A stretch of DNA of 64,000 bases from contig CM063245.1 of assembly GCA_032158295.1 (NCBI GenBank), positions 7,426,700 through 7,490,699 on the forward strand, in the 5' to 3' direction. Source of the stretch: Pycnopodia helianthoides. Lineage: Eukaryota > Echinodermata > Asteroidea > Forcipulatida > Asteriidae. Made by a program: the position numbers and the translations under genes. The notes beneath the pieces are model-generated. The model saw nothing but the letters and a program-made list of their open reading frames with translations. It was not told the origin of the DNA and ran no database searches. Positions 1 to 11,527 of this stretch are shown piece by piece; the first letter of the stretch is position 1; every line of letters begins with the position of its first letter.

Positions 1-1005
1 TTAATGGACAGAGCCGGTCCATTAACAGCGGCCAGCCACCAACTAAGGTCATTACCACGCAGTGAAGACCGGCTCCTCGCACTGTTATTCCCATTAATAA
101 ATGCCTTATAACGAAAAAACTGTAAAAATCGTCTGAATTTGTGATTTTTTTTCGCCGTTATTTTTAGAAATGTTCTACTCATGTTCAAGGGCCAATCCTT
201 TGGCTGTTCAACTTTGTGCGGTACCTAATCTCTTACACATAATTAACTGTTTATACATATTTTCAAGAACCAGACCATGACTTTGCACTATGTTGGTTTC
301 ATGCGCGTACAAGCTACCCTAAATTGATACATTGTCTGCGCGTTCACGCATACGCGTGGAATGTTTCCGCACGCGGCACCATCTGTCCTGCTCAAAAAAT
401 AAAAAAATAAATACGCACAAAGAAATGAGTTGATTTGGCACATAGTGCATAGGATTTTACACAACAATGTGCTTGTTAAGAGGCCATTTATTCGCTAGTT
501 CACTGAGCCGGTCTTTATATCACATGTTAATACACCCCCACGTGACCAGTCTTCGACCAATCAGAGTGCATAAACTCTCCAAGGTGTTTATTAATTATAG
601 ATAGTTCCCAGTAGACGCCATCTTTACGGGCAAATTGCATTTTGACTTGCAGGTGCGTCAAACGCCCAACTTATTAACGCAGCCGCGTTGTTCACTGACC
701 AATCCTGCAATGAGTTTCGTGAAATGCGCGCGTGTTGCACGCCGTTCTCACACGAAACTGCCCGTAAAGATGGCCGATTTACGTCATACTGCAACCTATC
801 TATACTTTCAATGCAGCTAATTATATTTTTTTCCAGAGCAGTTAATTTCGTTTTCATGAACTTTACGAAACCAAGTTTGGGTCGCGCGCCTGAGTACAAC
901 ATCGAATACAGGCCTGATAGTTCAGAGACCCCATTTCACAAAGGCCGTAGGACGCACAGTCTATTTTTAGTAATATTTGGCTCTCTGTATTTATTTATTT
1001 TGGCA
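1..1005. other. Gene-free stretch with short inverted repeats
   Basis: No credible coding sequence is visible. Positions 1-25 form a hairpin (TTAATGGAC / GTCCATTAA arms of 9 bases). The rest is AT-rich with scattered ACGT-containing words. Confidence 0.5.
614..774. promoter_or_regulatory. Inverted pair of AAGATGGC-type boxes
   Basis: GCCATCTTTACGGGCA (617-632) is matched in reverse by TGCCCGTAAAGATGGC (759-774), an exact 16-base inverted pair about 125 bases apart. The AAGATGGC core resembles a YY1 site, which often lies at animal transcription starts. No gene is recognisable on either side, so this may equally be the ends of a short mobile element. Confidence 0.3.
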
Positions 1006-1008
1006 AAG

Positions 1009-1162
1009 TGCATTTATTTATATTTTCACTGCATTTATTTATATTTTCAATGCACTTATTTATATTTTCAATGCATTTTTTATATATTTCAATGCATTTA
1101 TTTATATTTTCAATGCATTTATTTATATTTCCAATGCATTTATTTATATTTTCAATGCATTA
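1009..1162 (+). repeat. 21-bp tandem repeat, about 7 copies
   Basis: The unit is TGCATTTATTTATATTTTCAA with one-base variants in several copies. One copy is disrupted near 1075-1090. It is AT-rich, non-coding minisatellite sequence. Confidence 0.9.
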
Positions 1163-1211
1163 AGACAGAAGAGTACACTTCCAATCAGCGGCTGCACCAG
1201 ACCTGTTAATC

Positions 1212-1690
1212 TGGGGGGGGGGGGCAAGAGGGGGCAAACTAAAATTTAGGGGGGGGGGCAAACAAAAGTCTATAATGTACTGTTTAAGCCTACAATTCAC
1301 TCCAGAAATAAGATTTTGCACTGTGTGAATGTGACATGTTGTGCGAACTGCGTGTACAATGGCTGCTTACAGATTTGGGCAGACAATGCATTTGTATTTA
1401 TAGCAAGTTTCCAAGCCTGTACAGATAAATAAATCCACATTTTATTAACATTGTCGGAGACGAAAAGTGTATTGGGCTTTTTTGATGGTGCCACCTAATT
1501 ATGATGGATGAAACTGAGTTTATTATTTACAGCGCAAACAACATTGTAACAAATTGGGTGCAATGGTTTGAGATTAAACTAAATTTTCGCCATCAGGGAA
1601 AAAACTGGGGGGGGGGGGCAAACTGGGAGGTGGGGGGAAAATAAAAACGGGGGCATTCCCCCCCCGTGCCCCCCCCCCCCCCCCCCGTAG
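1212..1690. repeat. Block bounded by long G and C runs
   Basis: G runs of about 9-12 occur near 1212, 1250 and 1609, and C runs near 1655-1686. Several are followed by GCAAAC. Similar G/C-run words flank AATCAGCGGCTGC (about 1184) and GCAGCCGCTGC (about 1691), suggesting an inverted-repeat insertion. The runs could form G-quadruplexes, and their lengths are likely unreliable. No coding sequence is seen. Confidence 0.45.
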
Positions 1691-1733
1691 CGCAGCCGCT
1701 GCTTCCAATCATGAACAAGTTCGGGTGGGCGAC

Positions 1734-2572
1734 TACACTTGATTTCAAGTCTGAGATTGTGGTTATTTCTCTGAATCAGCCACGCAAAACGCCCCCACAG
1801 ATTAGCCATCAAACGCCCTAGCTCGCAATCTCAGACTTGACCCTCTTGTGTGTACGGGATATTCATTTATTCACAACTGAAATTTACATAACAACACTGA
1901 TACCAGAGGAATGACAAATCAGGAGGCCACAAAACCAATGTTGGCCCGTCTATTGCAAGTAAGTTACAATCACATCATCATTTTCTGTAAAATCTCATTG
2001 GTCTCAACTTGGTTTAATTTTTTTTTATAGTGCTTCGTACATATGGTATTTTTTAATTTATAGCTAAAATAGTACAAGATCTTAAAATGTTGAAAAATAA
2101 ACATAATAATACCTGATTTTTACTAGACGATAAACTGTTAACCTATGGTTTGAATGGAATCGTCCAGTGATTTTTCTCCAACGTTTTATGATTTATTTTG
2201 AATTTGGGCCAAATAACAAGAATCGATTTGTGTGTTTGTTTATTCTAAACTCAATTTGAATTACTGAACAGAGGCAGTTCAGTTACAATGTGCATCAATA
2301 TTGTATTTCGGTACTATATCCCGTGGTATAAACGGTTGAATTTGAATATGCAGGTTATTGAAGGCTTCTGCGATTCTGACCAATCAGAGTGTTCCGTCCA
2401 CTTTTGGACTAATTCGCCATAGGGTGTGTACAAACCGATGAACAAGATTCCCAAGTCTGTGATCGTAGGCTAATGACGGAGGTTAATCCACAAGAGGGCG
2501 CTATTTCAGGCAATGATGTTTTAGTTATCGGGTAGACTAAAAGCCACGATCGAAGACTTGGAACCAAGTCTA
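1734..2572 (+). mobile_element. Non-autonomous DNA element, palindromic ends (copy A)
   Basis: The left end TACACTTGATTTCAAGTC and right end GACTTGGAACCAAGTCTA are inverted and each is itself nearly palindromic. About 630 bases (1,735-2,365) match 52,263-52,868, the left half of a related element. No transposase is visible and no clean target duplication was found around this copy. It belongs with the elements at 43,147, 46,275 and 52,262, which share the end pattern. Confidence 0.7.
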
Positions 2573-3280
2573 TATTCATGGGGCTACTCACACACAATGT
2601 AACCGGTATATATCACGCATTGTGTGTGTTTTCAGTGCTGTTATTTTCCAGCGGGTCAATGCGTACCCGATTTCAACCGGAAGTGAAGGTCAAATAGGTA
2701 ACTTCTCTGTGGCAAAGTTTGAGACCGCTTATGGACCTACAACATGGTGTAACATTTGTGAGTAGTGTATGTGTAAAAAGTATGAATATTTCTTAAAGTA
2801 TGAAATTTGAAATTTTGAACTTCCGGTTTGAACAAGAAGTCAAGGTCAAATGGTGTAACACTTTGTGTAGTAATTGCTACATTTTTCAAGACCTCTCCGA
2901 TGACATATAGATTGAATTAATAGCTAAAGTACTTCTCGAGTTATGAATTTTTTATAGTATTAAAGTTTGATTTACTGTATTTTGACACATGATGACGTCA
3001 TCGTGACGTCACAACTACCTGAGGGAGGTTGTATTACGGTTCTAACATGGTGTTAATTTGAAGTTGATCTGATACACAGAAGTTAATGTTTTTTATAAGG
3101 AAAGTGTTTTTTTAAAGAATTACACAGATGCAAACTTTGACCTTCCAGTACGACCAGAAGTAAAGGTCATGTGAATTTGACGTTAACTTGTTAAATGTTG
3201 CACATGTCTTGATCTATCATATGTCCAAATATGAATACTGTAGCTATATTATTCAGAAACATACATGTATTGGCATGAGG
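2573..3280. other. Gene-free stretch with a repeated phrase
   Basis: No gene is recognised. A phrase close to 'GAAGTNAAGGTCA' recurs near 2680, 2838 and 3158, indicating diverged internal repeats, probably of an old mobile element. ATGACGTCATCGTGACGTCA lies near 2991-3010, two CRE-like words with no gene attached. Confidence 0.4.
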
Positions 3281-3577
3281 TCACTTTTTTTACTGAAATG
3301 GCTTGTAACTCGACACCTGGCACTGCAACGGTTTTGACTCCTAGTAAATATCTAACTATGTGTAAAGTTAGAAGGTTGTGTGAGCGTGGGAAGTGTGCTT
3401 TTGTTAGCGGACAATTCTTGAGAGATAAGAAGAAGATGAAGAAGAAGAGGAAGTATTTTTTTGAAATTTTAAAAACGGAACAAAAACAAGAGGTGTTCCG
3501 GGTGGAATGCCCGAACACCTTAAAAAAAAAAAAAGGAACAAAACAAGAGGTGTTCCACGCGGAGTGCCCGAACACCT
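3281..3577 (+). repeat. 300-bp block with two hairpins, duplicated at 4,289
   Basis: This block is repeated at 4,289-4,567 inside the satellite array. It ends in two imperfect hairpins (3491-3520 and 3548-3577), each opening AGGTGTTCC and closing GAACACCT. The reading frames through it are not conserved between copies because the second copy has many single-base deletions, so it is not a gene. It probably represents the edge of a mobile element embedded in satellite. Confidence 0.7.
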
Positions 3578-6500
3578 AAAAAGTGTTTCGACACTGATTC
3601 ACTGCTCTGATTTCTCTGAGATTCATTTTGTATGAGAAAACAGTACGTTCTGAAGCCATGTGTTGAATCTTAGCTTGATTGGAGACAAACCAATTTAAAA
3701 AGTGTTTTGACACTGATTCACTGCTCTGATTGCTCTCAGACTCATTTTGTATAAGAAAACAGTACCTTCTGAAGCCATGTGTTAAATCTTAGCTTGATTG
3801 GAGAGATACAAATATAAAAAGTGTTTTGAGACTGATTCAATGATCAGATTGCTCGTAAACTTATTTTGTATCAGAAAACAGTATGTTCTGAAGCCATGTG
3901 TTGAATCTCAGCTTGATTGGAGACAAACAAATTTAAAAAGTGTTTTTGACACTGATTCACTGCTCTGATTGCTCTAAGACTTATTTTGTATGAGAAAACA
4001 GTATGTTCTGAAGCCATGTGTTAAATCTTAGCTTGATTGGAAAGATACAAATTTAAAAAGTGTTTTGAGACTGATTCAATGATCAGATTGCTCGTAAACT
4101 TATTTTGTATCAGAAAACAGTATGTTCTGAAGCCATGTGTTGAATCTCAGCTTGATTGGAGACAAACAAATTTAAAAAGTGTTTTTGATACTGATTCACT
4201 GCTCTGATTGCTCTAAGACTTATTTTGTATGAGAAAACAGTATGTTCTGAAGCCATGTGTTGAATCTCAACTTGATTGGAGCAGTAAAAATCACTTTTTT
4301 TACTGAAATGGCTTGTAACTCGACACCTGGCACTGCAACGGTTTTGACTCCTAGTAAATATCTAACTATGTGTAAAGTTAGAAGGTTGTGTGAGCGTGGG
4401 AAGTGTGCTTTTGTTAGCGGACAATTCTTGAGAGATAGAAGATGAAGAAGAGAGAAGTTTTTTTTTGAAATTTAAACGGAACAAACAGAGTGTTCGGATG
4501 GATTGCCGAACACCTTTAAAAAAAAAGGAACTAAACAAGAGGTGTTCCACGCGGAGTGCCGAAACTAAAAGTGTTTCGACACTGATCATGCTCTGATTTT
4601 CTGAGATTCATTTTGTATGAGAAAACAGTACGTTCTGAAGCCATGTGTTGAATCTTAGCTGATTGGGGGACAAACCAATTTAAAAAGTGTTTTGACACTG
4701 ATTCACTGCTCTGATTGCTCTCAGACTCATTTTGTATAAGAAAACAGTACTTCTAAAGCCATGTGTTGAATGTTAGCTTGATTGGAGCAGTAAAATTCAA
4801 AAAGGTGTTTTGAGACTGATTCACTGCTCTGATTGTTCTCAGACTTATTTTGTATGAGAAAACAGTACCTTCTGAAGCCATGTGTTAAATCTTAGCTTGA
4901 TTGGAGAGATACAAATTTAAAAGTGTTTTGAGACTGATTCATGCTCTGATTGCTCTAAGACTTATTTTGTTCGAGAAAACAGTACTTTCTGAAGCCATGT
5001 GTTGAATCTTAGCTTGATTAGAGAGATACTAATTTAAAAAGTGTTTTGAGACTGATTCATGTCTGATTGCTCCAGACTCATTTTGTATGAAAAAACAGTA
5101 CCTTCTGAAGCCTGTGTTGAATCTCAACTTGATTGGAGACAAAAATAAATCAAAAGGTGCTTTGAGAAGATTCCTGCTGTGATTGCTCTAAGACTCATTT
5201 TATATAAGAAAAACAGTACCTTCTGAAGCCATGTGTTGATGTTAGCTTGATTGGAGACAAACAAATTTAAAAAGTGTTTTGACACTGATTCACTGCTCTG
5301 ATTGCTCTAATTATTTTGTATAAGAAAACAGTACTTCTGAAGCCATGTGTTGAATTAGCTTGATTGGAGACAAACAAAAATCAAAAGGTGCTTTGAGAAG
5401 ATTACTGCTTGATTGCTCTAAGACTCATTTTATAGAAAACAGTCCTTCTGAAGCATGTGTTGAATTTAGCTTGATTGGAGACAATAAATTTAAAAGTGTT
5501 TTGAGACATGATTCAATGCTCTGATTGCTCTAAGACTTATTTTGTATAGAAAAAAGTACCTTCTGAAGCATGTGTTGAATCTCACTTGATTGGAGACAAA
5601 AAATTTAAAAAGTGTTTTGACACTGATTCAATGCTCTGATTGCTTAAGACTTATTTTGTATGAGAAAAAGTACCTTCTGAAGTCATGTGTTGAATCTCAA
5701 CTTGATTGGAGACAAACAAAAATCAAAAGGTGTTTGGAAAGATTCATACTGCTGATTGCTCTAAGACTATTTTATATAAGAAAAAGTACCTTCTGAAGCA
5801 TGTGTTGAATGTTAGCTTGATTGGAGACAAACAAATTAAAAGTGTTTTGAATGATTCACTGCTTGATTGCTTAAGACTTATTTTGTATGAGAAAAACAGT
5901 ACCTTCTGAGCCATGTGTTGAATTTAGCTTGATTGGAGACAAAAAATTTAAAAGTGTTTTGAGACTGATTCAATGCTCTGATTGCTTTAAGACTATTTTG
6001 TATGAGAAACAGTACTTCTGAAGCATGTGTTGAATTACTTGATTGGAGACAAACAAATTAAAAGTGTTTGGAAGATTCACTTGTGATTGCTCTAGACTCA
6101 TTTTATATAAGAAAAAGTACCTTCTGAAGCCATGTGTTGAATTTAGCTTGATTGGAGACAAACAAATTTAAAAGTGTTTTGACAAGATTCACTGCTCTGA
6201 TTGCTCTAAGACTTATTTTGTATAGAAAACAGTACCTTCTGAAGCCATGTGTTGAATTTAGCTTGATTGGAGAAAAAATTTAAAAAGTGTTTTGAGATGA
6301 TTCAATGCTCTGATTGCTTAAGACTATTTTGTATGGAAAACAGTACCTTCTGAAGCATGTGTTGAATCTTAGCTTGATTGGAGACAAACAATTTTAAAAG
6401 TGTTTTGAAATGATTCATGCTTTGAATGCTTAGATCTCATTTTTATAGAAAAAAGTACCTTCTGAAGCCATGTGTTGAATGTTAGCTTGATTGGAGACAA

Positions 6501-8327
6501 ATACAATTTAAAAAGTGTTTTGACACTGATTCAATGCTTGATTGCTTTAAGACTTATTTGTATGAGAAACAGTACCTTCTGAAGTCATGTGTTGAATCTC
6601 AACTTGATTGGAGACAAAAAAATCAAAAGGTGCTTTGAGAAGATTCACTGCTGTGAATCCTAAGACTCATTTTTATAAGAAAAAGTACCTTTGAAGCATG
6701 TGTTGAATGTTAGCTTGATTAGAGACAAACAAATTTAAAAGTGATTTGACACTGATTCAATGCTCTGATTGCTCTAAGACTTATTTTGTATGAGAAAACA
6801 GTACCTTCTGAAGCCATGTGTTGAATCTTAGCTTGATTGGAGAGATACAAATTTAAAAAGTGTTTTGAGATGATTCAATGCTTGATTGCTCTAAGACTAT
6901 TTTGTATGAGAAAACAGTACCTTCTGAAGCCATGTGTTGAATCTTAGCTTGATTGGAGAAAAAATTTAAAAAGTGTTTTGAGATGATTCATGTTATTGCT
7001 CTAAGACTTATTTTGTATAAAAAAACAGTACCTTCTGAAGCCATGTGTTGAATCTTAGCTTGTTTGGAGACAAAAAATTTAAAAGTGTTTTGACCTGATT
7101 CATGCTCTGATTGCTCTGAATTATTTTGTATAGAAAACAGTACTTCTGAAGCCATGTGTTGATCTTAGCTTGATTGGAGACAACAAAAATAAAAGGTGCT
7201 TTGAGAAAGATTTATGCTTGATTGCTCTAGACTCATTTTATATAAGAAAACAGTACCTTCTGAAGCCATGTGTTGAATGTTAGCTTGATTGGAGACAAAA
7301 AATTTAAAAAGTGTTTTGACATGATCATGCTTGATTGCTTTAAGACTTATTTTGTAGAGAAAAAGTACCTTCTGAAGCTGTGTTGAATTACTTGATTGGA
7401 GACAAATAAATTTAAAGTGTTTGACATGATTCAATGCTCTGATTGCTTAAGACTTATTTTGTAGAAGAAAAAGTACCTTCTGAAGTCATGTGTTGAATTC
7501 AACTTGATTGGAGACAAACAAAATCAAAAGGTGTTGGAAAGATTCACTCTGTGATTGCTCTAAGACTCATTTTATATAAGAAAAAGTACCTTTGAAGCAT
7601 TGTTGAATTAGCTTGATTGAGACAAAAAATTTAAAAGTGTTTTGACACTGATCATGCTTGATTGCTCTAAGACTTATTTTGTATAGAAAACAGTCTTCTG
7701 AAGCATGTGTTGATCTTAGCTTGATTGGAGAGATACAAATTAAAAAGTGTTTTGAGACTGATTCATGCTTGATTGCTCTAAGATCATTTTATTGAAAACA
7801 GTACCTTTGAAGCATGTGTTGAATTTAGCTTGATTGGAGACAAACAATTTTAAAGTGTTTTGACAATGATTCACTGCTTTGATTGCTTTGAGTTCATTTT
7901 GTATAAAAAACAGTACCTTTGAAGCCATGTGTTGAATGTTAGCTTGATTGGAGACAAATAAATTTAAAAAGTGTTTTGACACTGATTCAATGCTCTGATT
8001 GCTTAAGACTTATTTTGTATGAGAAAACAGTACCTTCTGAAGTCATGTGTTGAATCTCACTTGATTGGAGACAAAAAAAAATCAAAGGTGCTTTGAGAAG
8101 ATTCATGCTGTAAATCCTAAGACTCATTTTATATAAGAAAAAGTACCTTCTGAAGCCATGTGTTGAATGTTAGCTTGATTAGAGACAAACAATTTAAAAA
8201 GTGTTTGACACTGATTCAATGCTTGATTGCTCTAAGATATTTTGTATGAGAAAACAGTACCTTCTGAAGCCATGTGTTGAATTTAGCTTGATTGAGAGAT
8301 ACAATTTAAAAAGTGTTTTGAGATGAT
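3578..8327 (+). repeat. Outer ~119-bp satellite array
   Basis: About 40 head-to-tail monomers of about 119 bases. Each has the landmarks AAAAAGTGTTTTGA, CTGATTGCTCTAAGACT, AAAACAGTACCTTCTGAAGC and CTTGATTGGAGA. Monomers to about 4,288 are clean. From about 4,430 onward nearly every monomer has one-base deletions (CC to C, CTT to CT), typical of unpolished long-read consensus. The array stops at the gap. Open frames here are shadows of the repeat. Confidence 0.95.
4289..4567 (+). repeat. Second copy of the 3,281 block
   Basis: Same order of words as 3,281-3,577, including both hairpins, but with many small deletions after about 4,430. The first satellite monomers after it carry the same private variants as those after the first copy (ACGTTCTGAAG, ACCAATTT). 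The whole ~1-kb stretch has therefore been duplicated or written twice. Confidence 0.85.
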
Positions 8328-8427
8328 NNNNNNNNNNNNNNNNNNNNNNNNNNNNNNNNNNNNNNNNNNNNNNNNNNNNNNNNNNNNNNNNNNNNNNNNN
8401 NNNNNNNNNNNNNNNNNNNNNNNNNNN
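8328..8427. other. Assembly gap of 100 N
   Basis: Exactly 100 N, the usual placeholder for a gap of unknown size. It lies precisely between the end of the degraded satellite and the first base of the left palindrome arm. Confidence 0.99.
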
Positions 8428-8584
8428 GGACCGGAACAGGAGTTGGATTGCATTCGGGCATCGCATTCGTGCGGCTGTGGTTATGCACATTTTTAGCTTT
8501 ATATTCAGCAAATTATTACACAGCCTTGCAATCAAGGCTACCTCGGGTTACACAACACCATGGATCATGTCATCAACAAAACGT

Positions 8585-9085
8585 TGATCCGACGTTATAA
8601 AAGTGTGTCGGCAAAACCCGTTGTCAAATTGAACAACTGTCAACGAAGTTAAGTTCCATTGCAAACGTTGACGTTGCGCCGACTTTGTTGCGAAGTTGGT
8701 GAAATTTATGACGGAAAGAAAACATTGTTCTGACGTCAGAATTTTGTCTGCCGAACAGTTGTAAAAATGACCCGAAGTTATGTCAAAATACAAACGTTGG
8801 CTCGACGGTTGGTTCTATACAAAACACAAACGTTAAAACACTGACGTTGTTATTACGATGTTGGTGAAAGTTATGATGGAATGGAAACATGACGTCAGAA
8901 TACTATGGCCTAAAGTTGTAATATTTTGGCCTTTTTGCAATCAAAGTAATGGCCCGACGTTTGTTAACTACAAAGACAAACGTCAAAACACTGGCGCCTG
9001 TTTTGATTTCGTTAAATTTGACGTTTAACGAACACATTGCTTACGTCAGAATTACGTCGGCAGAACAGTCGTAAAATTGACCTTT
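8585..9085. repeat. Three diverged ~170-bp units rich in AACGTT/ACGTCA
   Basis: Words such as AAACGTT, TGACGTCAGAAT and TTGGTGAAANTTATGA recur with a spacing of about 170 bases. Such repeats are typical of the subterminal part of DNA transposons. The mirror copy is near 41,830-42,330. No coding capacity is seen. Confidence 0.55.
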
Positions 9086-9397
9086 GTGCCGCTGCCGTAC
9101 TGTGAGTGACATCAGATCCAAAAGTTATATTTCAAGAAAAAAAAAACCGTTGTCGTGTTTCTCTATGGGAGAATTGTCCGTTGCTGCAAACCATCTCGAC
9201 AGTTGGTTCAAGATGGACTACAACGGAATAATGATAAAGGCTGTGTTGCTGTTTTCGTTCGAGAAATGTATAATGATTACTAATTATTATTATTCAATAA
9301 AACCTGTTCATTCATGCAAAAAACACAAAATTGATCGGCGTTCTACGACCCAGAAAAACTCAGTTTCGGCAAACATGAATAATTCATACTTTGTGTG

Positions 9398-9414
9398 TGA
9401 CGTACTACCCATGA
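9398..9414 (+). promoter_or_regulatory. 17-base upstream box of the P2X7-like relic
   Basis: TGACGTACTACCCATGA, 87 bases before the putative start at 9,501. The identical 17 bases lie upstream of the THAP relic (12,970-12,986 on the - strand; 37,929-37,945 on + in the other arm). A second shared word, AAGATGGACTACA, lies at 9,210-9,222. The function as a promoter element is inferred. Confidence 0.4.
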
Positions 9415-9500
9415 CGGGTCGATCGTGGAGTGCACTTTTACCGTACAATGCAATGCGGAATAACAGTGGCCAACTATTTTCGACCGAAAAACAGCAAAAA

Positions 9501-9771
9501 ATGTCCGATTAGCAGCGAGTATTGGGAAGACCACAGTATAGATGAGGAAGGGGAGGCACTTTTGAGGACAATGATGGCTGTTCTAGCGATAAGGGGAGCT
9601 CACCAGACGAGAGAGAAGGCGAAGACGAAGAAGAATAAGAACGTGGCGCTGAGCCATACCGGTTCGAGCCACATGCGGTGCCTGCTGTTAGTGTTAACCA
9701 GCCCGGTGAGGTGATCGTCAGGCCGAAGACAACGAGCCAAACCCTGATGATCGACGGCTAAACACAGACTG
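9501..9771 (+). pseudogene. P2X7-C-terminal-domain-like gene relic, first exon
   Basis: Read with frame changes, this gives a start (Met-Ser-Asp), an acidic Ser/Glu/Asp-rich stretch, the phrase EPYRFEP and then RRLNTDW at a GTAAGC splice donor. This order (acidic N-terminus, PYxFEP, Arg...NxDWC) is the one I know from proteins carrying the P2X7 receptor C-terminal ballast/zinc domain without the channel, which are expanded in marine invertebrates. At least two frameshifts and an in-frame TAA inside the acidic run break it. The same lesions occur in the mirror copy (41,143-41,413), so they predate the copying or come from shared consensus. The cysteine-rich middle exon was not found. Confidence 0.5.
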
Positions 9772-10317
9772 GTAAGCCCACAAAATGTCCAAAAATAGTT
9801 GTATTGTACTTGTAGGCCATACTTGACAAACACATGAACGAACATGATGGGGACCAAAAGTTTATTTTCGACCTCCATTCATGTACATAATACAGTGCTA
9901 GTGTACGTGTAACACATGCACAACAGTCAGTGGAAAAATGTGTGTGTGTGGGGGGGGGGGTAATTACTGTCTTGCTTTTTATGACTTATTGGCAAAATTA
10001 GCCAGTATTTATGAGGACATGATTGGAATCACTGCCCAAAATTCATGATCCGTTCATGGGGGATGTATTTCAAGATCAATTTTCAAGAAGTTCAACCCCA
10101 GTGACAAAGTTACTAAAACTATTCCAAACTTGTTATATCTTATTGTACATGCATTTAATGTATGTAACTGTTTACTTTGGATCATGATTGCCTTTTGGCA
10201 TGGTTATAGTTTTAAAGCAATTTAGGTTCACATGGTGTTAACAAACAATATCGACACTCCACCATGCAAACCACAAATCTTATATTAATAATTTTGTATG
10301 TTTTTATGTTTTTATAG

Positions 10318-10483
10318 AAAATATCGACATGTTGCATATCGGCAAGTGGTGAGGTGGTGTTAGGGCTATCTTGGCCGCTTCAACCGGTTGCCACTGCCAT
10401 CATGTGTAATAGCAGCAATACGAAGGACATTCCCAAATCCTGATGGACGGTATAAAGGATTTTCGTATCCACCATTGGATTAG
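10318..10483 (+). pseudogene. P2X7-C-terminal-domain-like gene relic, last exon
   Basis: It follows an acceptor (TTTTTATAG). The frame from 10,319 to the TAG at 10,481 reads YRHVAYRQVVRWC, a stop, GYLGRFN..LPSC, then IRRTFPNPDGRYKGFSYPPLD. This matches the closing segment of P2X7-C-terminal-like proteins (YRHxAYRQ..RWCWG..LG, IR..FP...G.Y.GF). The stop at 10,361 (TAG) stands where the family has Trp (TGG), a single-base nonsense change. The cysteine-rich exon expected between this and 9,771 is not recognisable, so the gene is probably dead. The mirror copy is at 40,430-40,595. Confidence 0.65.
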
Positions 10484-10818
10484 GCGGCTTTGCTTTGGTT
10501 TATTGTTTTAACTTTCCCCAATTACAATGATCCGGAGGTAGTCAAAAATTATTTTGTGCTTTTATAAACCATAACAATTAATTGATGTGTGTACAAACTT
10601 GGTGTGGCAGAAAGATGCCAAGAACTGAAATTTAAAGAAATCTTAGTACATGTGCTTTTGTAATAAATGACAACACAAAATATGTATGTATTTGCAACCA
10701 ACAATAGAGTTTATTTTTGAGGTTAAAATATCAATATTACAAAAGTTGCATCTTGAAGACGAAAACAACTGAATCAAAATCATGTAGATACAGTACTTGG
10801 TTAAACCAAACTAAAATA

Positions 10819-11090
10819 CAAGAATAGAATAACAATAATATGTACAGGCCATGTCATTCTGTCTTTGAACAAAGTTGATTCTACTACCCTGCCAACACGC
10901 CCCCCCCCCCCCTAAAAAAAAACACCCACCTAAGCATGCACATGTAGGCCTACCAAATCATTTGTTTTAGCTGTTTTTCTCTTAGTACATTTTGGGGGCA
11001 ATAAATTGTAAAATTCAAGAATAGAATAACAATAATGTGTACAGGCCAAGTCATTCTGTCTTCAAACAAAGTTGATTCTACTACCCTGCC
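10819..11090. repeat. Direct repeat of ~75 bp, 197 bp apart
   Basis: 10,819-10,893 and 11,016-11,090 share AAGAATAGAATAACAATAAT, a TGTACAGGCC word, and GTTGATTCTACTACCCTGCC, with few changes. They lie between the two decayed genes, near their 3' ends. The mirror pair is near 39,825-40,096. Confidence 0.85.
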
Positions 11091-11527
11091 AATGCTTGTG
11101 TAGTGGACGTGCTTGCACACCTTAAATATATAAAGAAGAAACAAATTCAAATACATGGTTATTACATACACAAAACCATTTTGTCACAGTTGTTTATGTT
11201 AAAAAAAACATTTAATAAACAGTCAGAAAGTTGACAATAAATTTGAGATGTCAGTCATGAAGCAAAGTTGTAGTATCGTAAGGTTTGTTAGTCCTCATCC
11301 CTTAGCCCTAATGCCCCCTCCTAAAATCTACCATAGTTCATGTTAGTATGATGTATCCAAACACTTGGACTTCAATATCATTTGAATGTCTTTCCCCATG
11401 CTGAGATTGGATGCTTTGGGTGTAATAGAGCTCTATAAGCACAGCGGCACAATACCTAATCTATAAGAATAAGGCAAAACCATGGGGAGAATCTTACAGG
11501 CCATGGGATATTTAGGTTAAACTTTAC

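Noticed and set aside
688..1209. 173-codon frame
   Set aside because: Its second half is the translated 21-bp tandem repeat (FQCIYLY units) and the first half has no protein-like conservation.
3265..3579. 104-codon frame repeated at 4,257-4,445
   Set aside because: The second copy is broken by indels and the end encodes hairpins and poly-A. It is a repeat shadow.
5590..8300. Open frames of 60-110 codons through the satellite
   Set aside because: They differ between monomers, depend on the deletions and have no start or domain support.
3578..8327. CRISPR-like regular repeats
   Set aside because: Units are contiguous ~119-base satellite monomers with no unique spacers, in an intron-containing eukaryotic sequence.
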